A DNA stretch of 64,000 bases from DATJPY01 sp035506135 (GTDB lineage: Bacteria; Myxococcota_A; UBA9160; PR03): assembly GCA_035506135.1 (NCBI GenBank), contig DATJPY010000077.1:66981-130980 (forward strand). The letters are read 5' to 3'. Shown here piece after piece: positions 34,554-44,546 of this stretch; within the stretch, counting starts at the first letter, position 1, and every line of letters begins with the position of its first letter. Under the pieces are notes generated by a model. That model searched no databases, was not told where the DNA came from, and worked only from the letters and a program-made list of their open reading frames with translations. The position numbers and the translations under genes are program-made.

Positions 34554-35435
34554 TCATCGAAGCGAGATCGATCCGTTCGAGGTGCGCAGCTTGATCGGGA
34601 CGCCGCCGCGGCCGAACGCGCCGGCCAGGCGGCCGCCGCTCGAGTGGGTGCAGCGGTCGAGCGAGCGCTGGTTGCGGATCACGCCATTGTCGACCCGCAC
34701 GTCGACGTCGGCGTCGACCGACTCGGGAAGCTCGAGGCTGATGCGGCCATTGCTGGTCGCGAGCACCACCGGGCCGCGCAGCTCGGCGAGCGAGGCGCGG
34801 ATCAGCCCGTTCGAGGTGGCGGCGTCGACGGCGCCGCGGTGGCCGGCGATCTCGATCTTGCCGTTGCTGCTGCGCGCCAGGAGCCGCCCGCTGCAGCTCG
34901 AGCAGCAGACCCGCGCGTTGGAGGACTGCACCTCGACGTCCCCGTCCACCCCCTCGACCTCGATGCCTCCGTTGCTCGAGCGGGCGCGCACGGCCGCGTG
35001 CAGCCCCTCGACGCTGACCTTGCCGTTCGAGGCCTGCACGTCGACCCGCGTCTCGCGCGGCACGCGGAGCTCGAGGTTCACGCTGCCGCGCCGATTCCAG
35101 CGCCGCGGCGTCTCGATCTCGATGTCGAGCCCGACCTCGCTCTCGGCCGCGGCGAGGTGGATCGACTCCGCCAGGCGCCGCGCGGCGCTCTCGCTCTCGG
35201 CGCGCGCCACCTTGTGGAGCCGCACCTCGACGTCGCTGCGCTCCTCGCCCACGACGCGGGTGCGCCCGTTCGAGTTGTCGACGCGCAGCAGGCCCGAGCG
35301 CGGCGCGGCCAGCCGCACCGTCTCCTCGACCTCCGCGCGCTCGCTCCACGGGATCCCCGCGAGCAGGCTGCGGAGGAACTCGCCGAAGCCTCCGACGCCG
35401 TCGGGGCACGGCGGCCTGCGCTCGCTGGTCGTCAC
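34554..35435 (-). CDS. DUF4097 beta-helix protein with repeated SNG turns
   Basis: 293 residues from GTG 35435, which overlaps the sirtuin stop as GTGA and has GGAGG upstream. From residue 50 on it is a regular array of about 20-residue strands, each with an SNG-type turn (NSNGRTRVV, ASNGKVSVE, SSNGGIEVE, SSNGKIEIA, TSNGLIRAS, TSNGRISLE, TSNGSISLR). This is the DUF4097 (adhesin-like) pattern. There is a CCSSC cluster in the middle, unusual for the family. No signal peptide or transmembrane helix, so the protein is probably cytoplasmic. Function unknown; third gene of a rhomboid-sirtuin-DUF4097 run. Confidence 0.8.
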   Translation of the reverse strand: MTTSERRPPCPDGVGGFGEFLRSLLAGIPWSERAEVEETVRLAAPRSGLLRVDNSNGRTRVVGEERSDVEVRLHKVARAESESAARRLAESIHLAAAESEVGLDIEIETPRRWNRRGSVNLELRVPRETRVDVQASNGKVSVEGLHAAVRARSSNGGIEVEGVDGDVEVQSSNARVCCSSCSGRLLARSSNGKIEIAGHRGAVDAATSNGLIRASLAELRGPVVLATSNGRISLELPESVDADVDVRVDNGVIRNQRSLDRCTHSSGGRLAGAFGRGGVPIKLRTSNGSISLR

Positions 35436-36259
35436 GGGCGTGCCTCCGCCGCGGCGCTCGCGTGCTCGAGAAGGCGGGCCAGGACGGGGCCACCCGCGCC
35501 CCGCAGCGAGAGCGTCGCGGCCGGGGTGAGGTCGCTCGGCTCGGGGTTCACTTCGATCACCTTGCCGCCCTGACGCAGGACCTCGTAGGGAAATTCGGCG
35601 GCCGGATAGACGGTTGCCGACGTGCCCGCGACGAGCATCAGGTCCGCGCGCGCCACCGCCTCGAAGCAGGCGCGCAGCACGTCCTGCGGGATCGGCTCGC
35701 CGAACTGCACCACGTCGCCCTTGACGATGCCGTCGCAGTGGGGGCAGCGCGGCGGGAGCGCGTCCGGGTCCACCTCGATCGCGGCGGGATCGAAACGCTC
35801 CCCGCAGCCGATGCAGCGCAGGAGCCGGTGGTTGCCGTGGATCTCGAGCACGCGCGCGTGGCCGGCCTGGCGGTGGAGGTCGTCGATGTTCTGGGTGATC
35901 AACGCCGCGAGGAGCCCGAGGCGCTCGAGCTCCGCCAGCGCGCGGTGCCCGGAATTCGGGCGGGCGCGCCGCACCGCCTCGCCGAGCTCCCGAGCCCACG
36001 CCTCGCGGGGCGTGAGGCGGTCGCGCCAGGCGGCGCCCGGGTCGCGCAGGAAGCGCTGGTATCCATCGAGCGGCGGCTCGCCGTGCTTGGTCCAGATGCC
36101 GTTCGGGCCGCGGAAGGGCGGGATCCCGCTCTCGACCGAGAGCCCGGCTCCCGTGAGCGCGACCGCGTGTCGGGCGCTCGCGAGGAGCGCGCCGGCGCGG
36201 CGGATCTGCTCGTCGAACGCGCGGTCGAGGTCGAACTCGGGCTGCTGGGCTGCGTCCAT
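35432..36259 (-). CDS. cobB: NAD-dependent protein deacylase (sirtuin)
   Basis: 275 residues. NAD-consuming removal of acyl groups from lysines. Seen: GAGLSVESGIPPFRG (NAD binding), TQNIDDLH (122-129), catalytic H141 in EIHGNH, zinc cysteines C149, C152, C172 and C175, and VAGTSATVYPAAEFP. Full length. The WTKHG loop lacks the Y-x2-R desuccinylase signature of class III sirtuins, so deacetylase activity is more likely than desuccinylation. Starts 10 bp after the rhomboid gene and overlaps the DUF4097 start. Confidence 0.93.
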   Translation of the reverse strand: MDAAQQPEFDLDRAFDEQIRRAGALLASARHAVALTGAGLSVESGIPPFRGPNGIWTKHGEPPLDGYQRFLRDPGAAWRDRLTPREAWARELGEAVRRARPNSGHRALAELERLGLLAALITQNIDDLHRQAGHARVLEIHGNHRLLRCIGCGERFDPAAIEVDPDALPPRCPHCDGIVKGDVVQFGEPIPQDVLRACFEAVARADLMLVAGTSATVYPAAEFPYEVLRQGGKVIEVNPEPSDLTPAATLSLRGAGGPVLARLLEHASAAAEARP

Positions 36260-36269
36260 GCCGCGTCCG

Positions 36270-37022
36270 CTAGTGGAGCCAGGGACCCTGGCGGTTGCGA
36301 TCGCGCCAGTCGTCCCCGTCGACCGCGCGGAGGCGCTTGCGCATGCGGTAGCGCCGCCAGCGGTACTTCCAGTGATCGATCGAGAGCACGCTCCCCACGT
36401 CGCCGTGTCCGCGCAGCAGAAGCCAGGCGACCAGCAGGCCGCCGAGGTGGCCGAGATGGCTCACGTTGGGCGGGCCGAAGTAGATCTCTGCGAACAGCAG
36501 GATCGGGATCAGCCAGATGGCGCGGAAGGGGATCGGGAGCGGGAAGATCATGATGGTGCGGTCGGGCCAGCTGAGCGAGTAGCCGAGGAGCACGCCGAAG
36601 ACGGCCCCGGAGGCACCGAGCGTCGGGACCGAGAGGGAGAAGGGGCTCGCGAGCCCGAGCTGCACCGTGAGGTAGGGAAGCGTCACGATGATCAGGCCCG
36701 CACCCACCCCGCAGAGGAGGTAGAAGCGGAGGAAGCGCTGCGGCCCCCAGACCATTGCGAGCGGGGAGCCGAACATCCAGAGCGCGAACATGTTCCCGGC
36801 GACGTGGCCGAGCCCGCCGTGGAGGAACATGTACGTGAAGGGCTGCCAGACGTAGCCGTGCCAGAAGTCGGCGGGCGTCGCGGCGAACATCATCTCCGGG
36901 ACCACGCCCAGGACCTGTGCGACGAAGATGGCGACGTTCGCGATCAGGAGCTGCTTGACGACAGGCGGCGTGACGGGCGGTCCGAAGCCGAAGCCTCCCG
37001 ATTGATACCCGCGTCCGTACAA
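36270..37022 (-). CDS. Rhomboid-family intramembrane serine protease
   Basis: 250 residues from TTG 37022, preceded by AGAGGTGATG; no ATG or GTG is placed to start the frame at the first helix. Six membrane helices. Catalytic dyad S138 in TLGASGAVFG and H192 in SHLGHLGG; oxyanion H73 and N77 in HGGLGHVAGN. The tail after the last helix is highly basic and cytoplasmic (KYRWRRYRMRKRLR). Cleaves transmembrane segments of unknown substrates. Resembles the soluble-tail AarA/GlpG-type core of six helices. First gene of the run with sirtuin and DUF4097. Confidence 0.88.
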   Translation of the reverse strand: MYGRGYQSGGFGFGPPVTPPVVKQLLIANVAIFVAQVLGVVPEMMFAATPADFWHGYVWQPFTYMFLHGGLGHVAGNMFALWMFGSPLAMVWGPQRFLRFYLLCGVGAGLIIVTLPYLTVQLGLASPFSLSVPTLGASGAVFGVLLGYSLSWPDRTIMIFPLPIPFRAIWLIPILLFAEIYFGPPNVSHLGHLGGLLVAWLLLRGHGDVGSVLSIDHWKYRWRRYRMRKRLRAVDGDDWRDRNRQGPWLH

Positions 37023-37162
37023 CGCATCACCTCTGCAGCCCGATCGGGCGATCGGGACCGAATGGAGCTGTTCGCGTCGCTCCGCCGGCCGGGCGCGGGT
37101 CCTGCGGGTGAAGGGAGCGTAAGCACTTGTGACCACCGGGTCAACGCGCCGCCGTCCATTCC

Positions 37163-38092
37163 CTAGGCGCCGGCCAGGCTCTCCATGACGCGCTCGGCGC
37201 CCGCGCGGTCGAGTCCCGCGAGGTCGAGGACCGGAAGATCGATGCGGAGCCGGCTCCGAACCGTTGCGATGCGCTCCCGGCAGACCTCTGCCGGCCCGGC
37301 CACGATCGCCTCGGCAAGTTCGGGCTCCGGCACCTCGCCGAACCAGGGATTCCAGCGGCGATAGGCGGCCCGCAGCTCGGGCGCGGCGGGGTCCGCCCCG
37401 ACGCGGGTCCAGAGCCACATCGAGCGGCCGATGGTCCCGGGGTCTCGACCGCGCCGCCGGCAGGCCGCCTCGAGTCGACGCGTCGCGTCGAGGACGCGAT
37501 GGGCGACGGGGGGCAGGTTCACGTCCCAGCGATCGGCGTGCGCCGCCACGACGTCGAGGAGGCGCCCTCCCCGCCCGCCGACCTCGATCGGGAGGCCGCC
37601 GGGTCGGGCGATCGCGGGCCGCACGCGAGCGCCCTCGAGCTCGAAGAAGCGGCTCTTCGCACTGACGGCGGCACCCGACCAGAGCGCGCGCAGGACCGGC
37701 AGCAGCTCGTCCAGCCAGTCGAGCCGGTCCGAAGCCGGCGGGAACGGCAGCCCGAAGCGCCGATCGCCCGGATAGGCGCCGATCGAGATCAGGAAGCGCA
37801 GCCGCCCGGGTGCGATGCGCTCGAGCGTCGAGACCGCCTGCGCCAGGCGCGCCGCGTTCCAGTGGTGGACCAGGCGGATCGAGCCGATCTCGATGCGGCG
37901 AGTCGACGCGAGCAGCACCGCGGTCGCGGTCCAGCCATCGAGCACGTCGCCGTCGCCGCGCGAGTCGATCATCGAGACGTCGCCGTCGACGTAGGCGGCG
38001 CGATAGCCCAGCGCCTCGGCGCTCCGCACCAGAGCGAGCAGCTCCTCGAAGGGATGCGTGTGCCAGGCCAGGGCGACCGCGAGGTCGCTCAA
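37163..38092 (-). CDS. LLM-class (luciferase-like) flavin-dependent oxidoreductase
   Basis: 309 residues from TTG 38092, which overlaps the NUDIX stop as TTGA. TIM-barrel fold of F420- or FMN-dependent luciferase-like enzymes: LVRSAEALGYRAAYVDGD, STRRIEIGSIRLVHHWNAAR, RLRFLISIGAYPGDRRFGLP, WLDELLPVLRALWSG, LPIEVGGRGGRLLDVVAAHA. LVHHWNAA replaces the more usual RHP-type loop. Cofactor cannot be told by eye; F420 is possible. Substrate unknown. It ends a three-gene run, nth-NUDIX-LLM, joined by 4-bp overlaps. Confidence 0.8.
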   Translation of the reverse strand: MSDLAVALAWHTHPFEELLALVRSAEALGYRAAYVDGDVSMIDSRGDGDVLDGWTATAVLLASTRRIEIGSIRLVHHWNAARLAQAVSTLERIAPGRLRFLISIGAYPGDRRFGLPFPPASDRLDWLDELLPVLRALWSGAAVSAKSRFFELEGARVRPAIARPGGLPIEVGGRGGRLLDVVAAHADRWDVNLPPVAHRVLDATRRLEAACRRRGRDPGTIGRSMWLWTRVGADPAAPELRAAYRRWNPWFGEVPEPELAEAIVAGPAEVCRERIATVRSRLRIDLPVLDLAGLDRAGAERVMESLAGA

Positions 38093-38603
38093 CGCAGCCG
38101 CCCCACCCGCCGCGCGGCGTAGATCAGCGCGAGCGCGCTCTTCGCGTCGCTGAGCTCGCCGCTCCACACCAGCTCGAGCGCGGCGTCGAGCGCCAGGGGC
38201 ACCAGCTCGATCACCTCGTGCTCCTCGCGCCGGGCGGGGACGATCTCGAGGTCGAAGGCCGCGAACAGATGGATGCGCTCGTCGGTGAAGCCCGGGGTCG
38301 TCCAGATCGCACCGAGCCGCTCGAGCCGGCCGGCGCGCCGCCCCGCCTCCTCCTCGAGCTCGCGCGCGGCGCACGCCTCGGGCGCCTCGCCATCGAGCTT
38401 GCCCGCGGGCACCTCCCAGATCATGCCGCCCGCGGCGTGCCGGTACTGCCGGATCAGCAGCACCTCGCGCTCGCTCTCGAACGGCACCACGGCCGCCGCG
38501 CCCGGATGCCGCACGATGTCGAGCGGCGTGGTGACACCGTTCGGGAGGTGCGCGTCCTCGACCCAGACCGAGAGCGCGCGCCCCTGGTAGCCGAGGCGGC
38601 GCG

Positions 38604-38607
<4 letters not shown>
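38089..38607 (-). CDS. NUDIX hydrolase, ADP-ribose pyrophosphatase type
   Basis: 172 residues from GTG 38607, overlapping the nth stop (GTGA). The Nudix box is GKLDGEAPEACAARELEEEA followed by G; E83, E86 and E87 are the metal ligands. Spacing between the first Gly and Glu is one residue shorter than the canonical G-x5-E. Upstream GGMIWEVPAGK is the NudF/ADPRase hallmark. Should hydrolyse ADP-ribose or a related nucleoside diphosphate. Operon with nth and an LLM oxidoreductase; a housekeeping or NAD-salvage role fits. Confidence 0.88.
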
Positions 38608-39293
<686 letters not shown>

Positions 39294-39320
39294 CACCGGC
39301 GCACGGTAGCAGGAGGGGCG

Positions 39321-39968
39321 ATGGCGAAGCGCGAAGAGCGCGCGGTGGCGATTCCGCTGCTCGGAGCGGAGGGAGAATCGGGCGAGGCGCTCGAGGGGCT
39401 CTTCATCGCGGCCGCCGAGCCGGGCGCTGGCGGCGCGGTGATCGCCCCGCCGCATCCGCTCTACGGTGGCAGCATGGACTCGCCGGTGGTGTCGGAGCTG
39501 GCGTGGGCGTGCACCCGGGCGGGGCTGGCGTCGCTGCGCTTCAACTGGCGCGGCGTCGGCGCGAGTGCCGGCGCACCGAGCGGCGAGGCGCGCGCGGCGG
39601 ACGCGGACTACGCGGCCGCCCTGGCGCAGCTCGCCCGCTCGGTCGACGGGCCGGTCGCGGCGGCCGGCTACTCGTTCGGGGCTGCGGCGGCGGCCCGCGC
39701 CGCCGCGGGCCAGCCGCGCGTCCGCCGACTCCTCCTGGTGGCACCGCCTCCGGGCCTGCTCGACCGCGACACGCTCTCCGAGCCCGGGCGCACGTCGCTC
39801 CTGCTGACGGGAGAGCGCGACGCCATCGCCCCGCCCGCCGCGCTCGAGGTGCTGGTGCGAGGCCTTCCCGGCGTGCGCCTCGCGGTCATCGACGAGGCCG
39901 ATCACTTCTTCGGCGCCGGGCTGGCGCAGCTCGGGAGCGAGGCGGCGCAGTGGCTCGGGCCGGCCTGA
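39321..39968 (+). CDS. Alpha/beta hydrolase (dienelactone-hydrolase/YqiA-like small form)
   Basis: 215 residues from ATG 39321 with AGGAGGGG upstream. Core alpha/beta fold without lid: VIAPPHPLYGGSMDSPVV, SLRFNWRGVGASAG, nucleophile elbow AAGYSFGAAAAARAA, acid in LLTGERDAIAPP and His in IDEADHFFGAG. This pattern is shared by a family of small esterase-like proteins (COG2945). Catalytic triad is complete. Substrate unknown. Convergent with the orphan kinase gene, 16 bp apart. Confidence 0.88.
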   Translation: MAKREERAVAIPLLGAEGESGEALEGLFIAAAEPGAGGAVIAPPHPLYGGSMDSPVVSELAWACTRAGLASLRFNWRGVGASAGAPSGEARAADADYAAALAQLARSVDGPVAAAGYSFGAAAAARAAAGQPRVRRLLLVAPPPGLLDRDTLSEPGRTSLLLTGERDAIAPPAALEVLVRGLPGVRLAVIDEADHFFGAGLAQLGSEAAQWLGPA

Positions 39969-39984
39969 CCAGCGGACGCGCGCC

Positions 39985-40728
39985 TCAGACGGGCAGGCGC
40001 ACGCGGAAGCGGCTGCCGCCGCCGGGGCGATCCCCGATCGCGATCGTGCCGCCCGCGGCCTCGACGAGCTCGCGAGAGATGGTGAGCCCGAGCCCGCCCG
40101 GACGGTCGGCGCTCGTGTAGAAGGGCTCGAAGACGCGGCGTCGCAGCGCGCGCGGCACGCCGCTCCCGCGATCCTCCACGGAGAGCTCGACGGCGCGGCC
40201 GAGCGCGCGCGCGCCGAGCCGCACGTCGCCACCCGAGGGCGTCGCCTCGAGTGCATTGAGCGCCAGGTTGAGCAGGACCTGGCGGAGTGCGTCGGGCGCG
40301 AGCGGCGCGCGCGGCAGCACCGGCGGCAGCTCGCTCGCGAGGTGTACCCCGGCGGCCGCGGCGCGATGCGCCAGCAGGCGCGTCACGGACTCGACGGCCG
40401 CGCCGATCTCGCACGCGCCCGCGGCCTTCGCGGGCGCGGCTCCGTCGCCGGCCTGCGCGAGCACGCTGTCGAGCAGGCGCTCGAGGCGCGCGAGCTCGCT
40501 CCCCGCGATCTCCGCGAAGCGCTCGCGGAACTCGGGGTCGTCCGCCTGCTCGGGCAGCAGCGCGATCAGGCTCCGCAGCACCGCGACGGGATTGCGCACC
40601 TCGTGCGCCACCTCGGCGAGCAGGCCGCCGAGGCGGGCGAGCCGGTCGAGCCGGCGCCAGTCGCCAAGGTGTGTCGTGGGCTCGGGGTCGCTGCGCCGGC
40701 GCCGCGGCGCCCTGGGGACTCCGCGCAT
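39985..40728 (-). CDS. Orphan soluble histidine kinase
   Basis: 247 residues. H-box LLAEVAHEVRNPVAVLRSLI with H42, N-box VLLNLALNALEAT, G-boxes VEDRGSGVP and GGLGLTISRELVEAAGG. HisKA and HATPase_c domains take up the whole protein; the first 30 residues are basic and disordered. No sensor domain or membrane helix, so it would need a partner or sense from the cytosol. Starts 8 bp after the PBP1A stop. No response regulator adjacent; four NtrC-type regulators are elsewhere in the window, two of them without a kinase. Confidence 0.85.
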   Translation of the reverse strand: MRGVPRAPRRRRSDPEPTTHLGDWRRLDRLARLGGLLAEVAHEVRNPVAVLRSLIALLPEQADDPEFRERFAEIAGSELARLERLLDSVLAQAGDGAAPAKAAGACEIGAAVESVTRLLAHRAAAAGVHLASELPPVLPRAPLAPDALRQVLLNLALNALEATPSGGDVRLGARALGRAVELSVEDRGSGVPRALRRRVFEPFYTSADRPGGLGLTISRELVEAAGGTIAIGDRPGGGSRFRVRLPV

Positions 40729-40736
40729 CTGGCGTT

Positions 40737-43319
40737 TCAGAAGTCCATGCGCTGGAGGCGCCGCGAATCGGAGTCGCTCTGCGTCTCACCGCTGCCCGGG
40801 CTCGGCTCGTGGCCTTCGAGGAAGGACTGGAAGTAGGCGTTGTGGCTCGCACCGTCGGCGAGCTTGCCCGTCGTCGGATCGATGCGCGCGTAGGAGACGC
40901 CGGCGGGAACCGGGAAGTCGCGCACCGGGCGGTCGGCGAGCGCGTCGCGCATGTAGTCGATCCAGATCGGCAGGGCGGCGTGCCCTCCCGTCTCGCCCTT
41001 GCCGAGCACGGAGCGCTCGTCGAAGCCGACCCACACGCCGGCGATGAGATCGGGCGAGAAGCCGACGAACCAGGCGTCGCCCTGGTCGTTGGTGGTCCCG
41101 GTCTTCCCGGCGAGCGGGCGGTCGAGCACCTTCGCCTTGCGCGCCGTCCCGTGCGGATGCTCGATCGGGGCGCGCATCAGGTCGGTGATCAGGAAGGCCA
41201 GCGCGGGCGGCATCACCTGGCCGGGATCGCCACCGCTCGCCGGATCCGGGTGCGAGGCGACCTGGAGATCGGTGCCCGGCGGGCTCGTCGCGTCGCTCGG
41301 CGGCTGCTCGTGATCGGTCGAGTCGGCCGCATCGAGCTCGACCCCCGAGAGCAGGAGCTTGCCGTCGCGGTCGAGGACGCGGCGGATGAAGATCGGCTCG
41401 ACGCGTCGGCCGCCGGACGGGAAGGCTGCGTACGCGCGCGTCAGCTCGAGCAGGGAGACCGGGCTCGAGCCGAGCGCGATCGAGGGATAGGGCGCGAGCG
41501 GGGAGGTGATCCCGAGGCCGTGCGCCAGCTCGATCACCGGCCGGATGCCGACGTCGAACAGCACGTGGATCGTCGCGTTGTTGAGCGAGCGCGCCAGCGC
41601 CTCGCGCAGCGGGACGGGGCCGAGGAACTTGCCGTCGTAGTTCTCGGGCTTCCAGACCTCCCCGGTCACGGGATCGGTGTAGACCACCGGCGTGTCGTAG
41701 ACGGTGGTGACGGCCGTGAAGCCGCGCGCCAGGGCCGTCGCGTAGATGAAGGGCTTGAACGCGGACCCCGGCTGGCGGTGCGCCTGAACGGCGCGGTCGA
41801 ACTGGCTGCGGCCGTAGTCGTAGCCGCCCACCAGCGCGAGCACCTCGTCGCCCGCGATGTCGAGCGACAGGAGCGCGCCCTCGACCTCGGGCGTCTGGTC
41901 GAGAGTGAGGCGCAGCGCGCGGGCGGCGGCGTGCGCGGCGGGCGCCGGGAGCGCGTGCGTGGCGCCGTCGGCGGCAGGCGGCGGCACGGTGCCTTCGGGG
42001 TCGCCTGCGTCCGGCTCGGGCGCAGGCGACCCGGCCGCGACCACGCGGAAGCGCGCCACGTCGCCGACCGCGAACACCTGGTCGATGCGCGAGCGCGGCA
42101 CCGACTCGTGATCGAAGTCGCGCCGCCGGGCCCAGGCTACGTCGGCGAGCGCCACGTCGCCCGCGATGCCGGGCGCCAGCGCCACGCGCGCGGTCTGGTG
42201 CGCACCGTCGACCCCGACCACGAGCCCCATCCACGAGCGCTCCGGATCGAGCGACGGCGTCGCGCCCCGCGCGACCACCAGCCGGTTGGTCTCCGCCAGG
42301 CGTGCGAGCTCCGGCTCGAGCTCGTGCCGCTCGACGTGCCGCAGGGGGCCCTTCCAGCCCTCGCGGCGATCGAGCGCCTCGAGCCCGGCGCGCAAGGCCG
42401 AGCGCGCGCTGCGCTGGAGGTGCAGGTCGAGCGTCGTCTCGATGCGGAGGCCGCCGCGGAGCACGGTCTCGCTGCCGAGCCGGTCGACGAGCAGCCGGCG
42501 CACCTCCTCGGTCATCCAGACCGCGGTGTCCATGTCGTCGCGCTCGCGCGGGCCGGTGATCACGGGCTTCTGCTTCACGGCCTCGGTGTGCGTCTTGGCA
42601 TCGATGAACCCGAGGTCGGCCATGCGGCCCAGCACGTAGAGCCGGCGGTCCTCGGCAGAGGCGGGGTTCACGTTCGGCGAGAAGCGCGAGGGCGCCTTCG
42701 GGAGGCCGGCGAGCATCGCACCCTCCGACACCGTGAGCTCGCCGACGGGCTTCCCGAAGTAGGTGCGAGCCGCCTCGGAGATCCCCCACGCGCCGGATCC
42801 GAAGTAGATCTGGTTCAGGTAGAGGGTGAGGATCTCGTCCTTGGTGAAGCGCTCCTCGAGCCGCCGCGCGAGGATCATCTCCTTCAGCTTGCGATCGAAG
42901 CGGCGCTCCGGCGTGAGGAGCAGGCTCTTCACCGTCTGCTGCGTGATGGTGCTGGCGCCCTGGACGATCTCGCCCGAGGTGAGGTCGACCCACGCGGCGC
43001 GCAGGATCGAGCGCACGTCGATGCCGCCGTGCGTGAAGAAGTTGTCGTCCTCGCCCGCCACGAAGGCGAGCACGACGTGGCGCGGGATCTCCTTCAGCGG
43101 CACCAGCCGCCGGCGCTCGTCGAAGAACTCGCCGATCAGGTGGCCGTCGCGGTCGTAGACGCTCGACGCGAGCGGCGGCCGGTAGTCCTCGATGCGGTGG
43201 AGGTCCGGCAGGTCGCGAACGATCGAGAGATAGAGCGCGTAGCCGGCGGCGATCGCGGCGGCGAGCCCGAGGCCGGCCAGCACGGCGAGCCAGGCAAGTA
43301 GCCGCGCGATGGACCTCAT
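40737..43319 (-). CDS. mrcA: Class A penicillin-binding protein 1A
   Basis: 860 residues. Bifunctional peptidoglycan glycosyltransferase and transpeptidase. One N-terminal membrane anchor (7-30). GT51 domain: catalytic E90 in AGEDDNFFTHGGID and QGASTITQQ (120-128). A PCB_OB-like insertion occurs at about 330-440. Transpeptidase: SXXK S519-AFK522 in QPGSAFKPF, SXN S578-L-N580, KTG 739-741 in AGKTGTTN. All catalytic motifs present, so fully active. Ends 8 bp before the orphan kinase. Starts 98 bp from the divergent gshB. Confidence 0.95.
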   Translation of the reverse strand: MRSIARLLAWLAVLAGLGLAAAIAAGYALYLSIVRDLPDLHRIEDYRPPLASSVYDRDGHLIGEFFDERRRLVPLKEIPRHVVLAFVAGEDDNFFTHGGIDVRSILRAAWVDLTSGEIVQGASTITQQTVKSLLLTPERRFDRKLKEMILARRLEERFTKDEILTLYLNQIYFGSGAWGISEAARTYFGKPVGELTVSEGAMLAGLPKAPSRFSPNVNPASAEDRRLYVLGRMADLGFIDAKTHTEAVKQKPVITGPRERDDMDTAVWMTEEVRRLLVDRLGSETVLRGGLRIETTLDLHLQRSARSALRAGLEALDRREGWKGPLRHVERHELEPELARLAETNRLVVARGATPSLDPERSWMGLVVGVDGAHQTARVALAPGIAGDVALADVAWARRRDFDHESVPRSRIDQVFAVGDVARFRVVAAGSPAPEPDAGDPEGTVPPPAADGATHALPAPAAHAAARALRLTLDQTPEVEGALLSLDIAGDEVLALVGGYDYGRSQFDRAVQAHRQPGSAFKPFIYATALARGFTAVTTVYDTPVVYTDPVTGEVWKPENYDGKFLGPVPLREALARSLNNATIHVLFDVGIRPVIELAHGLGITSPLAPYPSIALGSSPVSLLELTRAYAAFPSGGRRVEPIFIRRVLDRDGKLLLSGVELDAADSTDHEQPPSDATSPPGTDLQVASHPDPASGGDPGQVMPPALAFLITDLMRAPIEHPHGTARKAKVLDRPLAGKTGTTNDQGDAWFVGFSPDLIAGVWVGFDERSVLGKGETGGHAALPIWIDYMRDALADRPVRDFPVPAGVSYARIDPTTGKLADGASHNAYFQSFLEGHEPSPGSGETQSDSDSRRLQRMDF

Positions 43320-43417
43320 CGACGTCCCCCGGAGGCTCGCAGGCTAGCCGACGGCGTCCCGGCTGCGCTACGGCTTGCCCGTCTCCGGCGCCGTCTCCGG
43401 GAGGAGGGTGTGAGCGC

Positions 43418-44392
43418 GTGAAGCAGCGACCCCTCTCGCTCCTGTTCGTGATGGACCCGATCGGGTCGATCGACATCCACAAGGACACCACGTTCGCGCT
43501 GATGCTCGAGGCGCAGCGGCGCGGCCACCGCGTGCTCTACTGCGAGCTCGGCGACCTCTCGGTCGAGGAGGGGCATCCGGTAGCGCGGCTGCGGCCGGTG
43601 AGCCTGCGCCGCGAGGTGGGCCGCCACGCCGAGCTCGGCGAGTGCCGCAGCGTGCGGCTCGACGACGACGTGGACGTCGTGTTCCAGCGCAAGGACCCCC
43701 CGGTGGACGCGTCGTACATCGCCGCGACCCAGCTCCTCCTGCTCTGCCGGCGCGCTCAGGTGCTGAATCGACCCGACACGCTGCTCTGGGCCAACGAGAA
43801 GCTCTACGCGCTCCAGTTCCCCGAGCTCATGCCGGAGACGCGCGTGTCGCGGCGCATCTCGGAGTTCGTCGACTTCCTGGCCAAGCTCGGCGGCGAGATG
43901 ATCGTGAAGCCGCTCGACGGCAAGGGCGGCGAGGGCATCTTCCACGTGCGTCACGACGACCGCAACCTGTTCTCCATCCTCGAGCAGAGCACCGCCTTCG
44001 GCACCCGCTGGGCGATGGCGCAGCAGTACCTGCCGGCGGTCCGCGCGGGCGACAAGCGGATCCTGCTGCTGGAGGGGGAGCCGCTCGGGGCGCTGCTCCG
44101 GGTCCCGGCCGCCGGAGAGACGCGCGCGAACCTCCACGTCGGTGGGACCCCCGCCCGCGCCGAGCTCGACGAGCACGATCGCCGCATCGTCGAGACCCTG
44201 CGCCCCCGGCTGCTGCGCGACGGGCTCTTCTTCGTTGGCATCGACGTCATCGGCGGCCGGCTCACCGAGGTGAACGTGACCAGCCCGACGGGGCTGCAGG
44301 AGATCGACGCCCTCGACGGGGCCCGCCTCGAGGAGCCGATCCTGGCCCGGCTCGAGCACCGGCTCGGGGTGGCCCGCAGATCCGAGGGGTAA
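43418..44392 (+). CDS. gshB: Glutathione synthetase
   Basis: 324 residues from GTG 43418 (GGGAGGAGGG upstream). Ligates glycine to gamma-glutamylcysteine. Family motifs: LLFVMDPIGSIDIHKDTTFALM at the N-terminus, VFQRKDPPVDASYI, NRPDTLLWANEKLYALQFPE, IVKPLDGKGGEGIF (ATP-grasp), RVPAAGETRANLHVGG, FFVGIDVIGGRLTEVNVTSP. Complete. No gshA in the window. Glutathione synthesis agrees with the GST gene at 13.5 kb. A promoter for the next gene lies 15 bp after its stop. Confidence 0.94.
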   Translation: MKQRPLSLLFVMDPIGSIDIHKDTTFALMLEAQRRGHRVLYCELGDLSVEEGHPVARLRPVSLRREVGRHAELGECRSVRLDDDVDVVFQRKDPPVDASYIAATQLLLLCRRAQVLNRPDTLLWANEKLYALQFPELMPETRVSRRISEFVDFLAKLGGEMIVKPLDGKGGEGIFHVRHDDRNLFSILEQSTAFGTRWAMAQQYLPAVRAGDKRILLLEGEPLGALLRVPAAGETRANLHVGGTPARAELDEHDRRIVETLRPRLLRDGLFFVGIDVIGGRLTEVNVTSPTGLQEIDALDGARLEEPILARLEHRLGVARRSEG

Positions 44393-44407
44393 ACCCCCGA
44401 AATACCA

Positions 44408-44436
44408 TTGACGCCCTCGGGGATTGAGGGCATGAT
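44408..44436 (+). promoter_or_regulatory. Promoter with operator-like inverted repeat
   Basis: TTGACG (44408-44413), 17-base spacer, CATGAT (44431-44436). The spacer holds a 6-bp perfect inverted repeat, GCCCTC (44413-44418) and GAGGGC (44426-44431), between the two boxes, so a bound protein would block RNA polymerase. Serves the small basic repeat protein at 44547. Confidence 0.55.
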
Positions 44437-44546
44437 CTCGAGGTCGTCGCGCGCCTGCCCCCGCGCGGCGTCGTCTCCTCCTCGGACGAGCTCGCCTCAT
44501 CCCCGTGCGCAACGGTGCGCAATCCACACCGCAAGGAGACGGCCGG